Source: Meishania sp964351985 (GTDB lineage Bacteria; Bacteroidota; Bacteroidia; Flavobacteriales; Flavobacteriaceae). Taken from it: a stretch of 64,000 nt of DNA. A model generated the notes under the pieces. That model searched no databases, was not told where the DNA came from, and saw nothing but the letters and a program-made list of their open reading frames with translations. The DNA lies in NCBI GenBank assembly GCA_964351985.1, contig CAYGPR010000001.1, positions 62,001 through 126,000 of the forward strand, written 5' to 3'. This document shows positions 53,981 through 62,921 of the stretch, in pieces (within the stretch, counting starts at the first letter, position 1; every line of letters begins with the position of its first letter). Both the position numbers and the translations under genes were made by a program.

Positions 53981-54013
53981 ATGACACCTAGATGACATCT
54001 AAATGTCGTACAG
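53981..54013. promoter_or_regulatory. Three 11-nt phased repeats in front of the XRE-type gene
   Basis: ATGACACCTAG, ATGACATCTAA and ATGTCGTACAG follow each other without a gap, one per helical turn, and the middle ones form the palindrome GACAT-CTAA-ATGTC (53994-54007). They lie 47-79 nt before the ATG of an HTH protein, a natural place for autoregulation. Confidence 0.45.
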
Positions 54014-54059
54014 ATAATCAGGTGATATCGATAGTTTTGTAGAAACCAATTTTAGTGTC

Positions 54060-55829
54060 ATGGAGAGTCATTCAGTAGGAAAAAATCTAGTCTATCAAAG
54101 AAAACGCAAAGGGTATACCCAAGAAGAACTATCGGCAAGAACGGAAGTAACGGTTCGCACCATTCAACGAATCGAGAAGGGCGATGTCAATCCGCATTTA
54201 CAAACGGTAAAATTGTTGGCCACCGCACTCGACATTAATGTAGACGATCTCTTATACTTGGAAAACCCCAAAGAAGAGGCCATTCAAAAAAAGTGGTTGC
54301 TGCTTTTACATGGTACTCCCCTGCTGGGTTTCGTGATTCCCTTTTGCAATGTGCTTTTTCCGCTGTTCCTTTGGATACATAAAAGAGAGGACAACCCGCT
54401 TTACGATAGGCATGGTGCCAAGGTAGTCAATTTCCATATTACCGTATTGATACTCTACATACTTTCATTTGTAGCCTTATTGACCATCGAAAAATGGGGA
54501 TTCCTGATTTTCGTTTCGGTCGTTCCGCTATGCGTATTGATCGTGTTGGCCAATATCATATTCGCCGTTAAAAGTTACAAGTGCTATTATCCGCTGTCGA
54601 TCCCTTTTTTAAGAAGCAAAGGGAGAACCAACGTAAAATCCCTAATGCTTTTGGTTGTGATTCTTGCCTTTACCAACTGTACCTCGCAAGACGCCCAGAT
54701 GATTACACGTCTTGATCAATCGAAAATCGCCACCGATGCTTTGACTAAAAAAATTCAAAAATTGGTCGATACGGCCAATGTAACCGGAATCGCGGTCTCT
54801 ATTTTCAACCAAGATACCCTTGCCTATCAAAAGGCGTTCGGCTATTCCGATTATGATAAAAAAGATAGTCTTCAGGTGGATCAGGTATTCTATGGTGCCT
54901 CGTTGAGCAAATCCGTGTTTGGATATTTGGTCGCACATCTTGTGAAAGATGGTATCATTGATTTGGACAAGCCTTTACAAGACTATTTGGACACGCTTAT
55001 TCCAGAATTATATTTTGAAAAGGAATGGAGGGGTTTTAAAAATCTTAAAGATGATAAACGATACGAGCAGCTAACCGCTAGAATGTGTCTCTCTCACACG
55101 ACCGGCTTTCCGAACTGGAGATGGATCAGTAGCATTGGAGAATTCGAACCGGATGGAAAAATCCAGATCTACTCCGACCCGGGTACGCGCTACAGTTATT
55201 CCGGAGAGGGCATTCGCTTACTACAAATCGTGATTCAAAAAATTACGGGCCGAGGTCTGGAAGAACTGGCTCGAGAAATTGTTTTCGACCCTTTGAAAAT
55301 GGATATGACAAGTTATGTGTGGCAACCTCGTTTTGAAGGAAAATACGTTCTTGGGCATACGGTTGAGCAAAAAACCATTGCCAAAGACACCGAAGATGAA
55401 GCAGGTGCTGCAGGTTCCATGGAAACGACCCCAGAAGATTATTCAAAATTCCTGGAACACATACTTGCCTTGGAGTCCCAAGATTCACCAATTACCCAAC
55501 TGTTATTTTCGCCGAACATTGAAATCACATCAAAAACACAATTCGGGCCACAATCCCTAGAGAGTACCGATGAGAATAAAAAAATCGGATTGAACTATGG
55601 TATGGCCTGGGGAATGTTGACGAAAACGCCCTACGGAAAAGCAGTTTTCAAAGAGGGGCACGGTGAAGGTTTTCAGCATTATTCCATTCTCTTTCTTGAA
55701 CAGAATATCGGGGTGTTATTGATCTCGAATAGTGATAATGCGGAAAGCATTTTCAAGGATTTGCTCGAAATCACAATAGGGGATGTCTATACCCCATGGA
55801 AATGGGAAAATTATATTCCTTTCAACTAA
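54060..55829 (+). CDS. Fusion: XRE HTH + DUF4870-like membrane domain + serine hydrolase
   Basis: The protein has 589 aa. Residues 7-62 form an XRE HTH (GYTQEELSARTEVTVRTIQR). Residues 80-180 hold three TM helices of the DUF4870 type, ending YYPLSIPFLR, where such proteins normally stop. The frame goes on into MLLVVILAFTNCTSQD, an intact lipoprotein signal with lipobox, and a beta-lactamase-fold domain (SxxK GASLSKSV, YxN YSYSGEG, HGEGFQ). An internal ATG at 54645 fits a separate lipoprotein start. It thus looks like two genes joined in frame; one or two products are possible. Confidence 0.85.
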   Translation: MESHSVGKNLVYQRKRKGYTQEELSARTEVTVRTIQRIEKGDVNPHLQTVKLLATALDINVDDLLYLENPKEEAIQKKWLLLLHGTPLLGFVIPFCNVLFPLFLWIHKREDNPLYDRHGAKVVNFHITVLILYILSFVALLTIEKWGFLIFVSVVPLCVLIVLANIIFAVKSYKCYYPLSIPFLRSKGRTNVKSLMLLVVILAFTNCTSQDAQMITRLDQSKIATDALTKKIQKLVDTANVTGIAVSIFNQDTLAYQKAFGYSDYDKKDSLQVDQVFYGASLSKSVFGYLVAHLVKDGIIDLDKPLQDYLDTLIPELYFEKEWRGFKNLKDDKRYEQLTARMCLSHTTGFPNWRWISSIGEFEPDGKIQIYSDPGTRYSYSGEGIRLLQIVIQKITGRGLEELAREIVFDPLKMDMTSYVWQPRFEGKYVLGHTVEQKTIAKDTEDEAGAAGSMETTPEDYSKFLEHILALESQDSPITQLLFSPNIEITSKTQFGPQSLESTDENKKIGLNYGMAWGMLTKTPYGKAVFKEGHGEGFQHYSILFLEQNIGVLLISNSDNAESIFKDLLEITIGDVYTPWKWENYIPFN

Positions 55830-55988
55830 AAATGATAATCGGTATCTAGCAAAAACTCTTCTTTATTAGACTTCCACGGTATTTCCAATAGTTGTTTCAA
55901 TATATAATATCAATAGTAATACTATCATATATTAAAAGTTTAACTATTGTTTATGATTAGTTATACTATTAAAACTCGTTTGGACTAT

Positions 55989-55996
55989 TATCTTTG
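55989..55996 (+). promoter_or_regulatory. -7 element of the carbonic anhydrase promoter
   Basis: A perfect TATCTTTG, 26 nt before the ATG at 56022. The region from 55830 is very A/T-rich with repeated ACTAT words and no clear -33 box. Confidence 0.45.
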
Positions 55997-56021
55997 CTTC
56001 GAATTTTAAAAACGTTCAATT

Positions 56022-56753
56022 ATGAGGAAACAAATGATTACACTAGCAGGCCTATTTATTTTAACTTCTTCGGCGATTGCTCAGCAGTCTGAGTCTACAA
56101 CCGTTGAGATAGAAAAAAGCCAGATTCTTGTTGAAAATGTTTTGACAGCTGAAGAGCAAGCCGCCCTATCTCCTCAAGAGGTACTCGAAAGTTTGCAGGC
56201 TGGCAACGAGAGGTTTGTACGAAGTGACCTCACGGCAAGAGATCATTCAATACAAATCAGAGAGAGTGCGGAAGCCCAATTCCCGAAGGCAATAGTACTC
56301 TCTTGTGTTGACAGCAGAGTGCCGGTAGAGGATGTATTCGACAAAGGAATAGGTGATATTTTCGTAGCACGGGTCGCAGGCAATTTCATAAATGAAGATA
56401 TTTTGGGAAGTATGGAATTCGCTACCAAGGTAGCTGGTGCCAAGTTGATTTTAGTTCTTGGTCATGAGAATTGTGGTGCTATTCACGCAGCCATAGACGG
56501 CGCCGAGTTGGGCAATATTACAAACATGCTTAAAAATATTAAGCCGGCCGTCGATATGTCTACGAAATCGGAGGGTCCGAGAACGTCGGCGAACAGACTT
56601 TTGGTCCATGAAGTAATTGAGAACAATGTACACAACGCCTTGAAAAAGATAGTTAGCGACAGCCCTATTTTAAAGGAAATGTTGGATAAGGGGGAAATCG
56701 ACATCAAAGGAGCGGTATACGATATGGATACCGGAGTCGTGAATTTCCTATAG
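56022..56753 (+). CDS. Beta-class carbonic anhydrase, exported
   Basis: The protein has 243 aa. A cleavable signal peptide MRKQMITLAGLFILTSSAIA is followed by a linker and a beta-CA domain with zinc ligands and active-site dyad in SCVDSRVP (C, D, R) and GHENCGAI (H, C). It hydrates CO2 in the periplasm. A terminator follows. Confidence 0.94.
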   Translation: MRKQMITLAGLFILTSSAIAQQSESTTVEIEKSQILVENVLTAEEQAALSPQEVLESLQAGNERFVRSDLTARDHSIQIRESAEAQFPKAIVLSCVDSRVPVEDVFDKGIGDIFVARVAGNFINEDILGSMEFATKVAGAKLILVLGHENCGAIHAAIDGAELGNITNMLKNIKPAVDMSTKSEGPRTSANRLLVHEVIENNVHNALKKIVSDSPILKEMLDKGEIDIKGAVYDMDTGVVNFL

Positions 56754-56768
56754 AAGCAAATTCTTTAG

Positions 56769-56800
56769 AAAAGCCTACCTCTTCTTAGGGGTAGGCTTTT
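56769..56800 (+). terminator. Terminator after carbonic anhydrase, probably two-way
   Basis: AAAAGCCTACC (56769-56779) pairs with GGTAGGCTTTT (56790-56800), loop of 10 nt. The A and T flanks let it act on both strands; the convergent 131-aa gene ends at 56854. Confidence 0.85.
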
Positions 56801-56853
56801 ATAGTTCTACTATGCACGTTTATATATCTTCAACCAAACCGTCATTAAGCTGT

Positions 56854-57249
56854 TTACTTTAGCAATTCAAAAATCACATCTTTATATTCCTTTAGTTGAC
56901 TTTTGCGTTCTGAGGTCAACGAATCTGGGAGTTTAAAATCTTTTATTGGAAATAAGCTATCCCTTACCTCATCCCATTCCCCATCAATACTATCCGTTTC
57001 ATAGCCTAAAAGATCCAATTGTAGCATTCGGATCTTTACGGGAAAATCTTCTTGAAGTTTGACCATTCTCCAAATTGCTGCTTTGATCTCGGGTTCAAGA
57101 AGGGTTTCTTTTTTCAGATAGGCTTGGTAAAGCAGCAACAAATAGGCACTTAACTTTTTGTGGTACGATTGCGTATCTTCATGCAGACTGTGCACGGTCT
57201 TTTCAGTACCGTCAAGGTCATTTTCCTTTTTTTCGTGCAAATCGTTCAT
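56854..57249 (-). CDS. Hypothetical helical protein
   Basis: The protein has 131 aa, acidic, soluble and predicted all-helical (THSLHEDTQSYHKKLSAYLLLLYQAYLKK; LTSERKSQLKEYKDVIFELLK). I recognise no family. It lies 165 nt after the PBP gene in the same direction. A decayed copy of its 3' end lies at 53872-53935, so the gene has been duplicated nearby. Confidence 0.65.
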   Translation of the reverse strand: MNDLHEKKENDLDGTEKTVHSLHEDTQSYHKKLSAYLLLLYQAYLKKETLLEPEIKAAIWRMVKLQEDFPVKIRMLQLDLLGYETDSIDGEWDEVRDSLFPIKDFKLPDSLTSERKSQLKEYKDVIFELLK

Positions 57250-57414
57250 CGCCTTGATTTGTCCGGTACCCTAGAAATAGTTTCTTGCTAAAAAGAACAC
57301 CAACGCGTTATAGATTCGTGATTTGGTGGTCGTACAGGAAGAAAAAGTAAATGTATTTCGAATAGGTATCGGTTTCTATTGGTCAATAGCACAAAATTAA
57401 CCAAAAAACCCCAA

Positions 57415-59334
57415 TTATAGACCTTGGTATAATTTGGAGTAGGCCATGGCGGCAAGAATTCCTGCGGAACCTCCACCTGACTTTGAGGGAATGGCGGGAG
57501 CACCTTTTCGTTGCAAAACCCCATTGTCATTTTTCACATAGCCTACCCAAACCACCACTAATTTTTTGCCGTCACTGAGTACCGTCCAGCCGTCTTTTGC
57601 TTTTCCGGTGGTGCCGGTCTTGCCGTAAAACGATTTGTCACTAGGTAAAAGATCTACTAGCCGGTGACAGGTACCGCCGGGTTCAAAAGCTCCGGGTAAG
57701 AGACTTTTAATCCTGTCCGCTTTGTCTTCGGAATACAATTGTCTTCGCTTTCGAGAACTGCCATCGTAAATCGTGTCCTGCAAATGAGGGTCGATGATAT
57801 ATTTCCACGGACTCAAAGGCACCACTTGCCCTTTGTTAAAGATCATTTGATAGGCTTGGGCCACTTGCCAAGGGGTCATGGTCTTGGTGCCCAAAATGTA
57901 CGATTCCCCCAAACTATATGAAGGGTTCGAAACCACCCCCAAGTCAGAAAGCTTGTCCTCGACTTTTCGGGCCACTTTCAATGGGTCGGCCTTGGTGCGA
58001 TAGTTTACGGCGGCTTTGTTCAAGCTGTATTTTAGCACATCGCCGATCAAGACCTCTTTCCGCAATAGTTTTTTCCCCACATTCGCAGGATTGTATTTAT
58101 AATCCTTTAAATCCCCATTGAACAGACTTGTGTTCTCATCAAAGTCATGGTTCTCAAAAAGTTCCAAAAACACTAGGGGTTTTAGTACGGAACCTACCTG
58201 AAAACCATTACCATAATCCACAAAATTGGCCATGGCACCACTGTTTTTTCGATTGCCCAACGACGCTTCTATTTGCCCGGTTTTGATGTCGATGGCAATC
58301 AAGGAAACTTCAAGATCAAAACCATTGATTGACAATTGCTTTTGAAATCGTTTCGAAAATGTAGAAACGGCCTCTTGCAATTTCACTTGTCGCTCTTGAC
58401 TGATCGATGAAATATATTGGGTCGCAAACCGCTTTGACCCCTTTCCGCGATTGCTTTTTAAAAAATGGGTAAAGGCCGTGCTTCGCCGAAGTTTGTTGTT
58501 GTTGCTAAAATCAAAATCCATCTTGTGCATGGCGGCCAATTTCTGTTTGTCGGCCTCGGTTTCGGCGATCAATTCAAAGAAGTCCAAAATATGCGCTTTG
58601 ATTTCCTTTTGGTTCGAAAACCGATTATTACAGAGCCATCGCAAATCGCTTGCCCCTTTCAAAGTTTTTACGGTCAGCAACATTTCGAGATCGTTCAGGT
58701 CGTTCGGGGAGCGGCCAAAAATCGCATAGGAAGCTAAAATCAGTCCCGAGAAATCACGCTCGTACCAAAAGTTGCCCGAATAGTTGGTGTAGGCCACCAA
58801 AATTTCTTCCGGACTTGCGGACTTTACCATCTGAAAAGCGGCCAATTGCTCCCCGTATTTCCGGGAGAGATAAATGGTACCCAACCCTTCCTTTTTATGG
58901 ATGGCATTTTTCAACAATTGCTGGGGAATGTTCGACCCTCCATCCGCCTTTCCCTTGAACAATCTTGCAATGCCCGAAAAAGACATTCCGTAGAAATTAT
59001 CCTTGCCGGTTCCGAAGAAATTCTTGCTCTCGACCTTCGTCAAAAAGTAGATGTAATTCTCCGGAAGTTCATCATAGGAAAGTATCGGTACAATAGGAAA
59101 TTTATTCAACTCCCCATTCTTGTTCAACTCTTGTATCTCTTCTGCTTTCAAATGATTATTGAGTACGGTCTTCTCTCCAAAAACCGCCAAAAGTTGATGG
59201 TCTTCATCTCGCACCGAAGAAATAAAATTAGCATGGGGTTCCATTTTCATTTTCAAGGGCCAAATCACATGAAACAGAATCAGTGCTAAAAAAACACCGC
59301 CCACTACCGCTATCGCTTTCATCCAATCGCTCAT
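57415..59334 (-). CDS. Divergent class A penicillin-binding protein (transglycosylase + transpeptidase)
   Basis: The protein has 639 aa with one N-terminal TM helix (about 7-25). The GT51 domain (80-260) has the catalytic Glu in VESKNFF and GGSNIPQQLLKN in place of GGSTITQQLAKN. The transpeptidase domain (330-630) has SxxK in GSVLKPLV, SxN in YSLNKAAVN and KTG in YGKTGTTGKAKDGW. It is shorter than normal PBP1 and lacks accessory domains. The start overlaps the stop of the multi-TM gene by 4 nt, so it belongs to the cluster 62445-57415. Confidence 0.88.
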   Translation of the reverse strand: MSDWMKAIAVVGGVFLALILFHVIWPLKMKMEPHANFISSVRDEDHQLLAVFGEKTVLNNHLKAEEIQELNKNGELNKFPIVPILSYDELPENYIYFLTKVESKNFFGTGKDNFYGMSFSGIARLFKGKADGGSNIPQQLLKNAIHKKEGLGTIYLSRKYGEQLAAFQMVKSASPEEILVAYTNYSGNFWYERDFSGLILASYAIFGRSPNDLNDLEMLLTVKTLKGASDLRWLCNNRFSNQKEIKAHILDFFELIAETEADKQKLAAMHKMDFDFSNNNKLRRSTAFTHFLKSNRGKGSKRFATQYISSISQERQVKLQEAVSTFSKRFQKQLSINGFDLEVSLIAIDIKTGQIEASLGNRKNSGAMANFVDYGNGFQVGSVLKPLVFLELFENHDFDENTSLFNGDLKDYKYNPANVGKKLLRKEVLIGDVLKYSLNKAAVNYRTKADPLKVARKVEDKLSDLGVVSNPSYSLGESYILGTKTMTPWQVAQAYQMIFNKGQVVPLSPWKYIIDPHLQDTIYDGSSRKRRQLYSEDKADRIKSLLPGAFEPGGTCHRLVDLLPSDKSFYGKTGTTGKAKDGWTVLSDGKKLVVVWVGYVKNDNGVLQRKGAPAIPSKSGGGSAGILAAMAYSKLYQGL

Positions 59335-60212
59335 ACTACTTTTCGTTTTTCAAAGTCAGAAATAAATTTGATGAGATGATAAATAGCAGGACTCACCCAT
59401 CTCCAAAACACAACGAGAAGGCCACCGTTAAAAAGCAAGGAGATGAAGAGACCAAAATTGGATGGAGCGTACATTCGTATATAGGCGGGCAGCAAAAACA
59501 AAGCCCCCAACGCCACAAAAAAGACCAACATGTTCTTCGTCGATTCGAATACGCCCGTCAACCAGTAAAAACGAATCGATAGTACTTTTGATTCCAAGGC
59601 CATTTTTACCCAGGGATAATGAAAATGCAGCCACGCGGCAATGAAGAGACAGGCTGTAAAATGCAGCCTTGCAATGAAGGCAGCAAAGAAATTATGGAAG
59701 ATGCGCCAGCCACTATCAAAGGTTTGAAAAGGATAGGAAACATACAAAAGGGTCTCAAAAAACATGAACAAGCCCAAGCACATGAATTGTAGTTTCAATC
59801 GGTCATGGGAGAGGTTATAACTTGAGGTAATATTCAACTTACTGAGGCAAAAAAGGACCCCGTATAGTCCGGCGAAATAGGAAATGGCATGGAGTCCGAA
59901 ATAGGAAATCGGGTACTTGATATTGGCCAAGGGGGAGAGCAATTCAGACCCAAACCAATAGACATTGTTCATCAAGATGTTATATTCGATAATGCTGGAA
60001 GAAATAGTCAGACACAAGGCCGAAAAAAGCAATTTGCTAAACACAAAACACAGTAGGCTGGTGGCCATTCCGATCAGAAGGACTTTCAACGTTCCCCAGC
60101 CTTCTTCCTTGGCCACTTGAACCTTGAACCAGTTCTTTCGTGGAATATAGAATAAGACACAGACGACCAGTGCTAATACGATTAGCAAGATATATACGAC
60201 TACTGCGGGCAT
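59331..60212 (-). CDS. Multi-TM membrane protein of unknown function
   Basis: The protein has 293 aa with about seven TM helices (5-23, 45-70, 108-130, 142-165, 175-198, 230-255, 262-285) and a short basic C-terminus. I see no motif. It is tightly linked on both sides: 2 nt after the lipoprotein gene and overlapping the PBP gene. Its size and topology recall TssN of Bacteroidetes type VI secretion systems, but I cannot support that from motifs. Confidence 0.68.
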   Translation of the reverse strand: MPAVVVYILLIVLALVVCVLFYIPRKNWFKVQVAKEEGWGTLKVLLIGMATSLLCFVFSKLLFSALCLTISSSIIEYNILMNNVYWFGSELLSPLANIKYPISYFGLHAISYFAGLYGVLFCLSKLNITSSYNLSHDRLKLQFMCLGLFMFFETLLYVSYPFQTFDSGWRIFHNFFAAFIARLHFTACLFIAAWLHFHYPWVKMALESKVLSIRFYWLTGVFESTKNMLVFFVALGALFLLPAYIRMYAPSNFGLFISLLFNGGLLVVFWRWVSPAIYHLIKFISDFEKRKVV

Positions 60213-60214
60213 AG

Positions 60215-60946
60215 TTAGATGGTTGAGATTCCGTCGGCAAAAGTTACATGAAGCCCTAAGTGTTCTTCAAGGGCATACTTCCAGAAGGCACGTGCTTTAT
60301 GCACGACTCCGGAGTTTTTGGGTTCGGACATCACGATAAAAACAACTTCGCGTTCTGAACCTTTTCCAACCCCATCGGGCAAATAGTAGCCTACCATTTT
60401 GGTATACGTTTCTTCCATTTGCTCGGGCGTAGTCGGGGGATTTTTATAAAAATTCACCACAGGATTGTTCTCAATCAAATCGCTGACCACGATAATCGTT
60501 CCATCAGTTTTATTGATGGCTTTCATCAAAGTCGGAAAAAGCGACGTGCTTTCCATTTGATTGATAGAATCTAAACTCTTTAGATTTTCTTCATGGGAAG
60601 CATAAAAATCACGCCACCCGATAACCAACTTGTTTCGTGCCTGGCCCCAGTCGGTATGTGAAAGTTCCGTTGAGGTGGGGTTGTAATAGCTATGGGTAGA
60701 AATAATGCCAAAATCGTAATTGACCGTAAAGCATTTCGGGCTTTCGGTCAACCCCAATTCTTGATTGATCAAGTGTTCAAAATTCTCCTTGCGCAGTTCA
60801 TGCTTCGCTCTATCAATAAGCAGTGAATCAGTTGCGTCAACCAACACCGTAATGTTTTTGGTAACGACCTGCTCGCACTCCGTTTCACAGCTTGTGAAGA
60901 GTACCATCACTAGAGCCAAGCTACTTAAGATTATTAATTTTTTCAT
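60215..60946 (-). CDS. Lipoprotein with VWA-like domain
   Basis: The protein has 243 aa. The lipobox is FTS-C20 and is followed at once by TECEQVV and the strand NITVLVDATDSLLID, which resembles a MIDAS start (DxTxS). GTIIVVSDLIEN later matches the fourth MIDAS-type strand. So it is a surface or periplasmic VWA-like protein. It is 2 nt before the multi-TM gene. Confidence 0.7.
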   Translation of the reverse strand: MKKLIILSSLALVMVLFTSCETECEQVVTKNITVLVDATDSLLIDRAKHELRKENFEHLINQELGLTESPKCFTVNYDFGIISTHSYYNPTSTELSHTDWGQARNKLVIGWRDFYASHEENLKSLDSINQMESTSLFPTLMKAINKTDGTIIVVSDLIENNPVVNFYKNPPTTPEQMEETYTKMVGYYLPDGVGKGSEREVVFIVMSEPKNSGVVHKARAFWKYALEEHLGLHVTFADGISTI

Positions 60947-60995
60947 CTGTGTTTTCTTTATTTTTTATCTCCTTTAATAAATGCCCATTATGGGC

Positions 60996-62207
60996 TCATA
61001 TCTCCATAAAATCAAATTTCTTCCATTGCACAATTTGATTGCCATCCTTATAATTCTCAAAGTGCTCGCGATACTTGCTGAGTTCTTCGAAAGAATTGAT
61101 TTCCAAAGTGCTCAGTTCTTTTTCGCAATCCCCGATTTTTTCGGAAACACCGGTTGCTTTTTGCTCGAGTACCGAAACATCTCCTAAAATGCGTTTGAAT
61201 TCATTTTTGCCTGTTTCGTGAGATTCTAGAAGCTGATTTTCCAATTTCTTCAGGCGTTTGAAGGCCCCTTTGAGCTCGTGAAACTTTAAATCTAAATCTA
61301 ACTGCTGAGGTGATTTTTCTTCTGTGGTTTCTATTTCTTCAACAACCGGCTTCTTTACTTTCTCCTTGGCATCAGCGTGATTGTAAATGCTCTTTACGGC
61401 ATTGGATAAGAAAAGTGCCAAGGTCACCATCATCACGGCACCGAGAATCAGGAATCCGTTTTTGATAAAGAAGTCGGTGAAGGTGAGGCTTAGATCCAAA
61501 GCTTGTGATTCGAAGAACCATTCCATTACTGTAAAAGTCAGTATGGAATAGACACTAAGAATCAAAAGTGTGGGCAGCCATACCCACTTTAACGGAATCT
61601 TTCGGGAGGTCAAAAAACTTGCGGCAAATACAATGGGAATAAAAAAGACAGACCGCAAAATAATCTCCGGAAGGTCATGGGTTTCGGTCAAGATATTGTA
61701 GAACAAAACCCCTTCGCCGAAAATGAAGATTACCTCTATGACATAGAGCAACCAAATGGGGATACGTTTCTGTTTGTTCTTGGGCTTCAGTTTCGGTTGC
61801 TCCTTCACCGGTTCGAAATCTTCTGCACTGTTGATTTCGTCTACGTTAAAGGTGCTTTCTAGGGTATCGCCATTGAGTTGACAACGACGAATATGGTTTT
61901 TAATGTCCGATTTTTGATGGGTGATGAGGCCCTTTTGATGACTGATTTCTTCTTCGATGGATGCTGTATTAGACTTGTTCAAGGCCACAACTTCTTTGGA
62001 GAGCTGCCCCTTTACGATATCCATTTTACGAATATGGTCGGATAGGGATTCGCCCAGTTCGCCAATGCGTTCATTCAGACCATACTTTTGGGTCTTGTAC
62101 CCATTGATAATCTTTTTCTCATCTAAGATGAAATCTTCCTGTGGCAGCATGCCCAGATTCGCTGAGCGATACGCCATATTTTTTAGTTCTTTGTTAGAAA
62201 ATACCAT
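60996..62207 (-). CDS. Coiled-coil membrane protein of unknown function
   Basis: The protein has 403 aa. A coiled coil at about 30-115 (GELGESLSDHIRKMDIVKGQ) is followed by four TM helices (about 155-175, 185-205, 210-232, 245-270) and a second long coiled coil (320-390). It could bridge to a cytoplasmic partner. It lies 49 nt before the VWA-like lipoprotein. No family is recognised. Confidence 0.68.
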   Translation of the reverse strand: MVFSNKELKNMAYRSANLGMLPQEDFILDEKKIINGYKTQKYGLNERIGELGESLSDHIRKMDIVKGQLSKEVVALNKSNTASIEEEISHQKGLITHQKSDIKNHIRRCQLNGDTLESTFNVDEINSAEDFEPVKEQPKLKPKNKQKRIPIWLLYVIEVIFIFGEGVLFYNILTETHDLPEIILRSVFFIPIVFAASFLTSRKIPLKWVWLPTLLILSVYSILTFTVMEWFFESQALDLSLTFTDFFIKNGFLILGAVMMVTLALFLSNAVKSIYNHADAKEKVKKPVVEEIETTEEKSPQQLDLDLKFHELKGAFKRLKKLENQLLESHETGKNEFKRILGDVSVLEQKATGVSEKIGDCEKELSTLEINSFEELSKYREHFENYKDGNQIVQWKKFDFMEI

Positions 62208-62247
62208 GTTGAAAAAGTTATGAGTTTATTGCGTACTGCGTTAAGCG

Positions 62248-62445
62248 CTACGAATGTAGCATGAGGTACAACGCTGTTTCTAAGGAGATGTCTTGGTTGT
62301 TAGAAGCAACCATAGTGACTACTTCGGCATTTTCAGTTTGATGAATTTCTGAAAACAGTGCGTTCATTTTGGTTTCGTCGTATGCGATGATGGGTTTGCC
62401 CCAAATCGACTGGTCTTTTTTGAAGAGATTTTGTCCTAATTTCAT
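62248..62445 (-). CDS. Small hypothetical protein, first gene of the envelope cluster
   Basis: The protein has 65 aa, soluble: MKLGQNLFKKDQSIWGKPII at the start, ISLETALYLMLHS at the end. It is 40 nt before the coiled-coil gene. No family is recognised. Start and length are plausible, but it is short. Confidence 0.55.
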   Translation of the reverse strand: MKLGQNLFKKDQSIWGKPIIAYDETKMNALFSEIHQTENAEVVTMVASNNQDISLETALYLMLHS

Positions 62446-62921
62446 TTCAATGTGTTTATGCGGTTTAAGAACTCGTATTGTGCTGTTTGATTTCAGCGAA
62501 AAATCGAGATTTTGTTCGCAGATGAAGTCTTTTTAGAGCTTCATAGCAGCGCTACGGAGCGAGAAAAAGACAAATTATGCGGGCAAAAGATGATTTTGCA
62601 GCAAATTGGAACAGCTCAATAGGAGTTCTAATAAGTTAATCGGGCGGAAAGAAATTTGGGGACATTTTATTTTAAAACGAGCCAAGTACTCCTTTTTAAA
62701 AATATCAAAAACTATCTTATGAAGGAATCAAAAAAGATTTGCCATTTAAAAATGAAATCGAATTGTTATGAAAATTTTCCAAAAGAAGGTGCCATTAACT
62801 AATAAGCTTTGAGAAGGAGAACCGCTTTCATATAACCTCCTTAGGAACTTGAGGGTCATAAGTTGACTTAATGCAAAATTTATTTCTTCATAATAAGTCA
62901 CAAGTTTTACAAACTTCTGGT
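62446..62921. other. Gene-free stretch between two leftward clusters
   Basis: It holds the second copy of the dispersed hairpin repeat (62482-62615). From 62616 to 62921 it is A/T-rich with no frame or hairpin that I would call. Confidence 0.6.
62482..62615. repeat. Hairpin-forming dispersed repeat, copy 2
   Basis: The outer arms GCTGTT...AAAATC and GATTTTGCAGC...AACAGC (62592-62615) pair with a few interruptions. The core at 62528-62570 reads CTTTTTAGAG, CATAGCA, CTACGGA and AAAAAGA, matching copy 1 (49684-49726) at most positions. The arms differ in sequence from those of copy 1 but remain complementary to each other. Confidence 0.55.
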
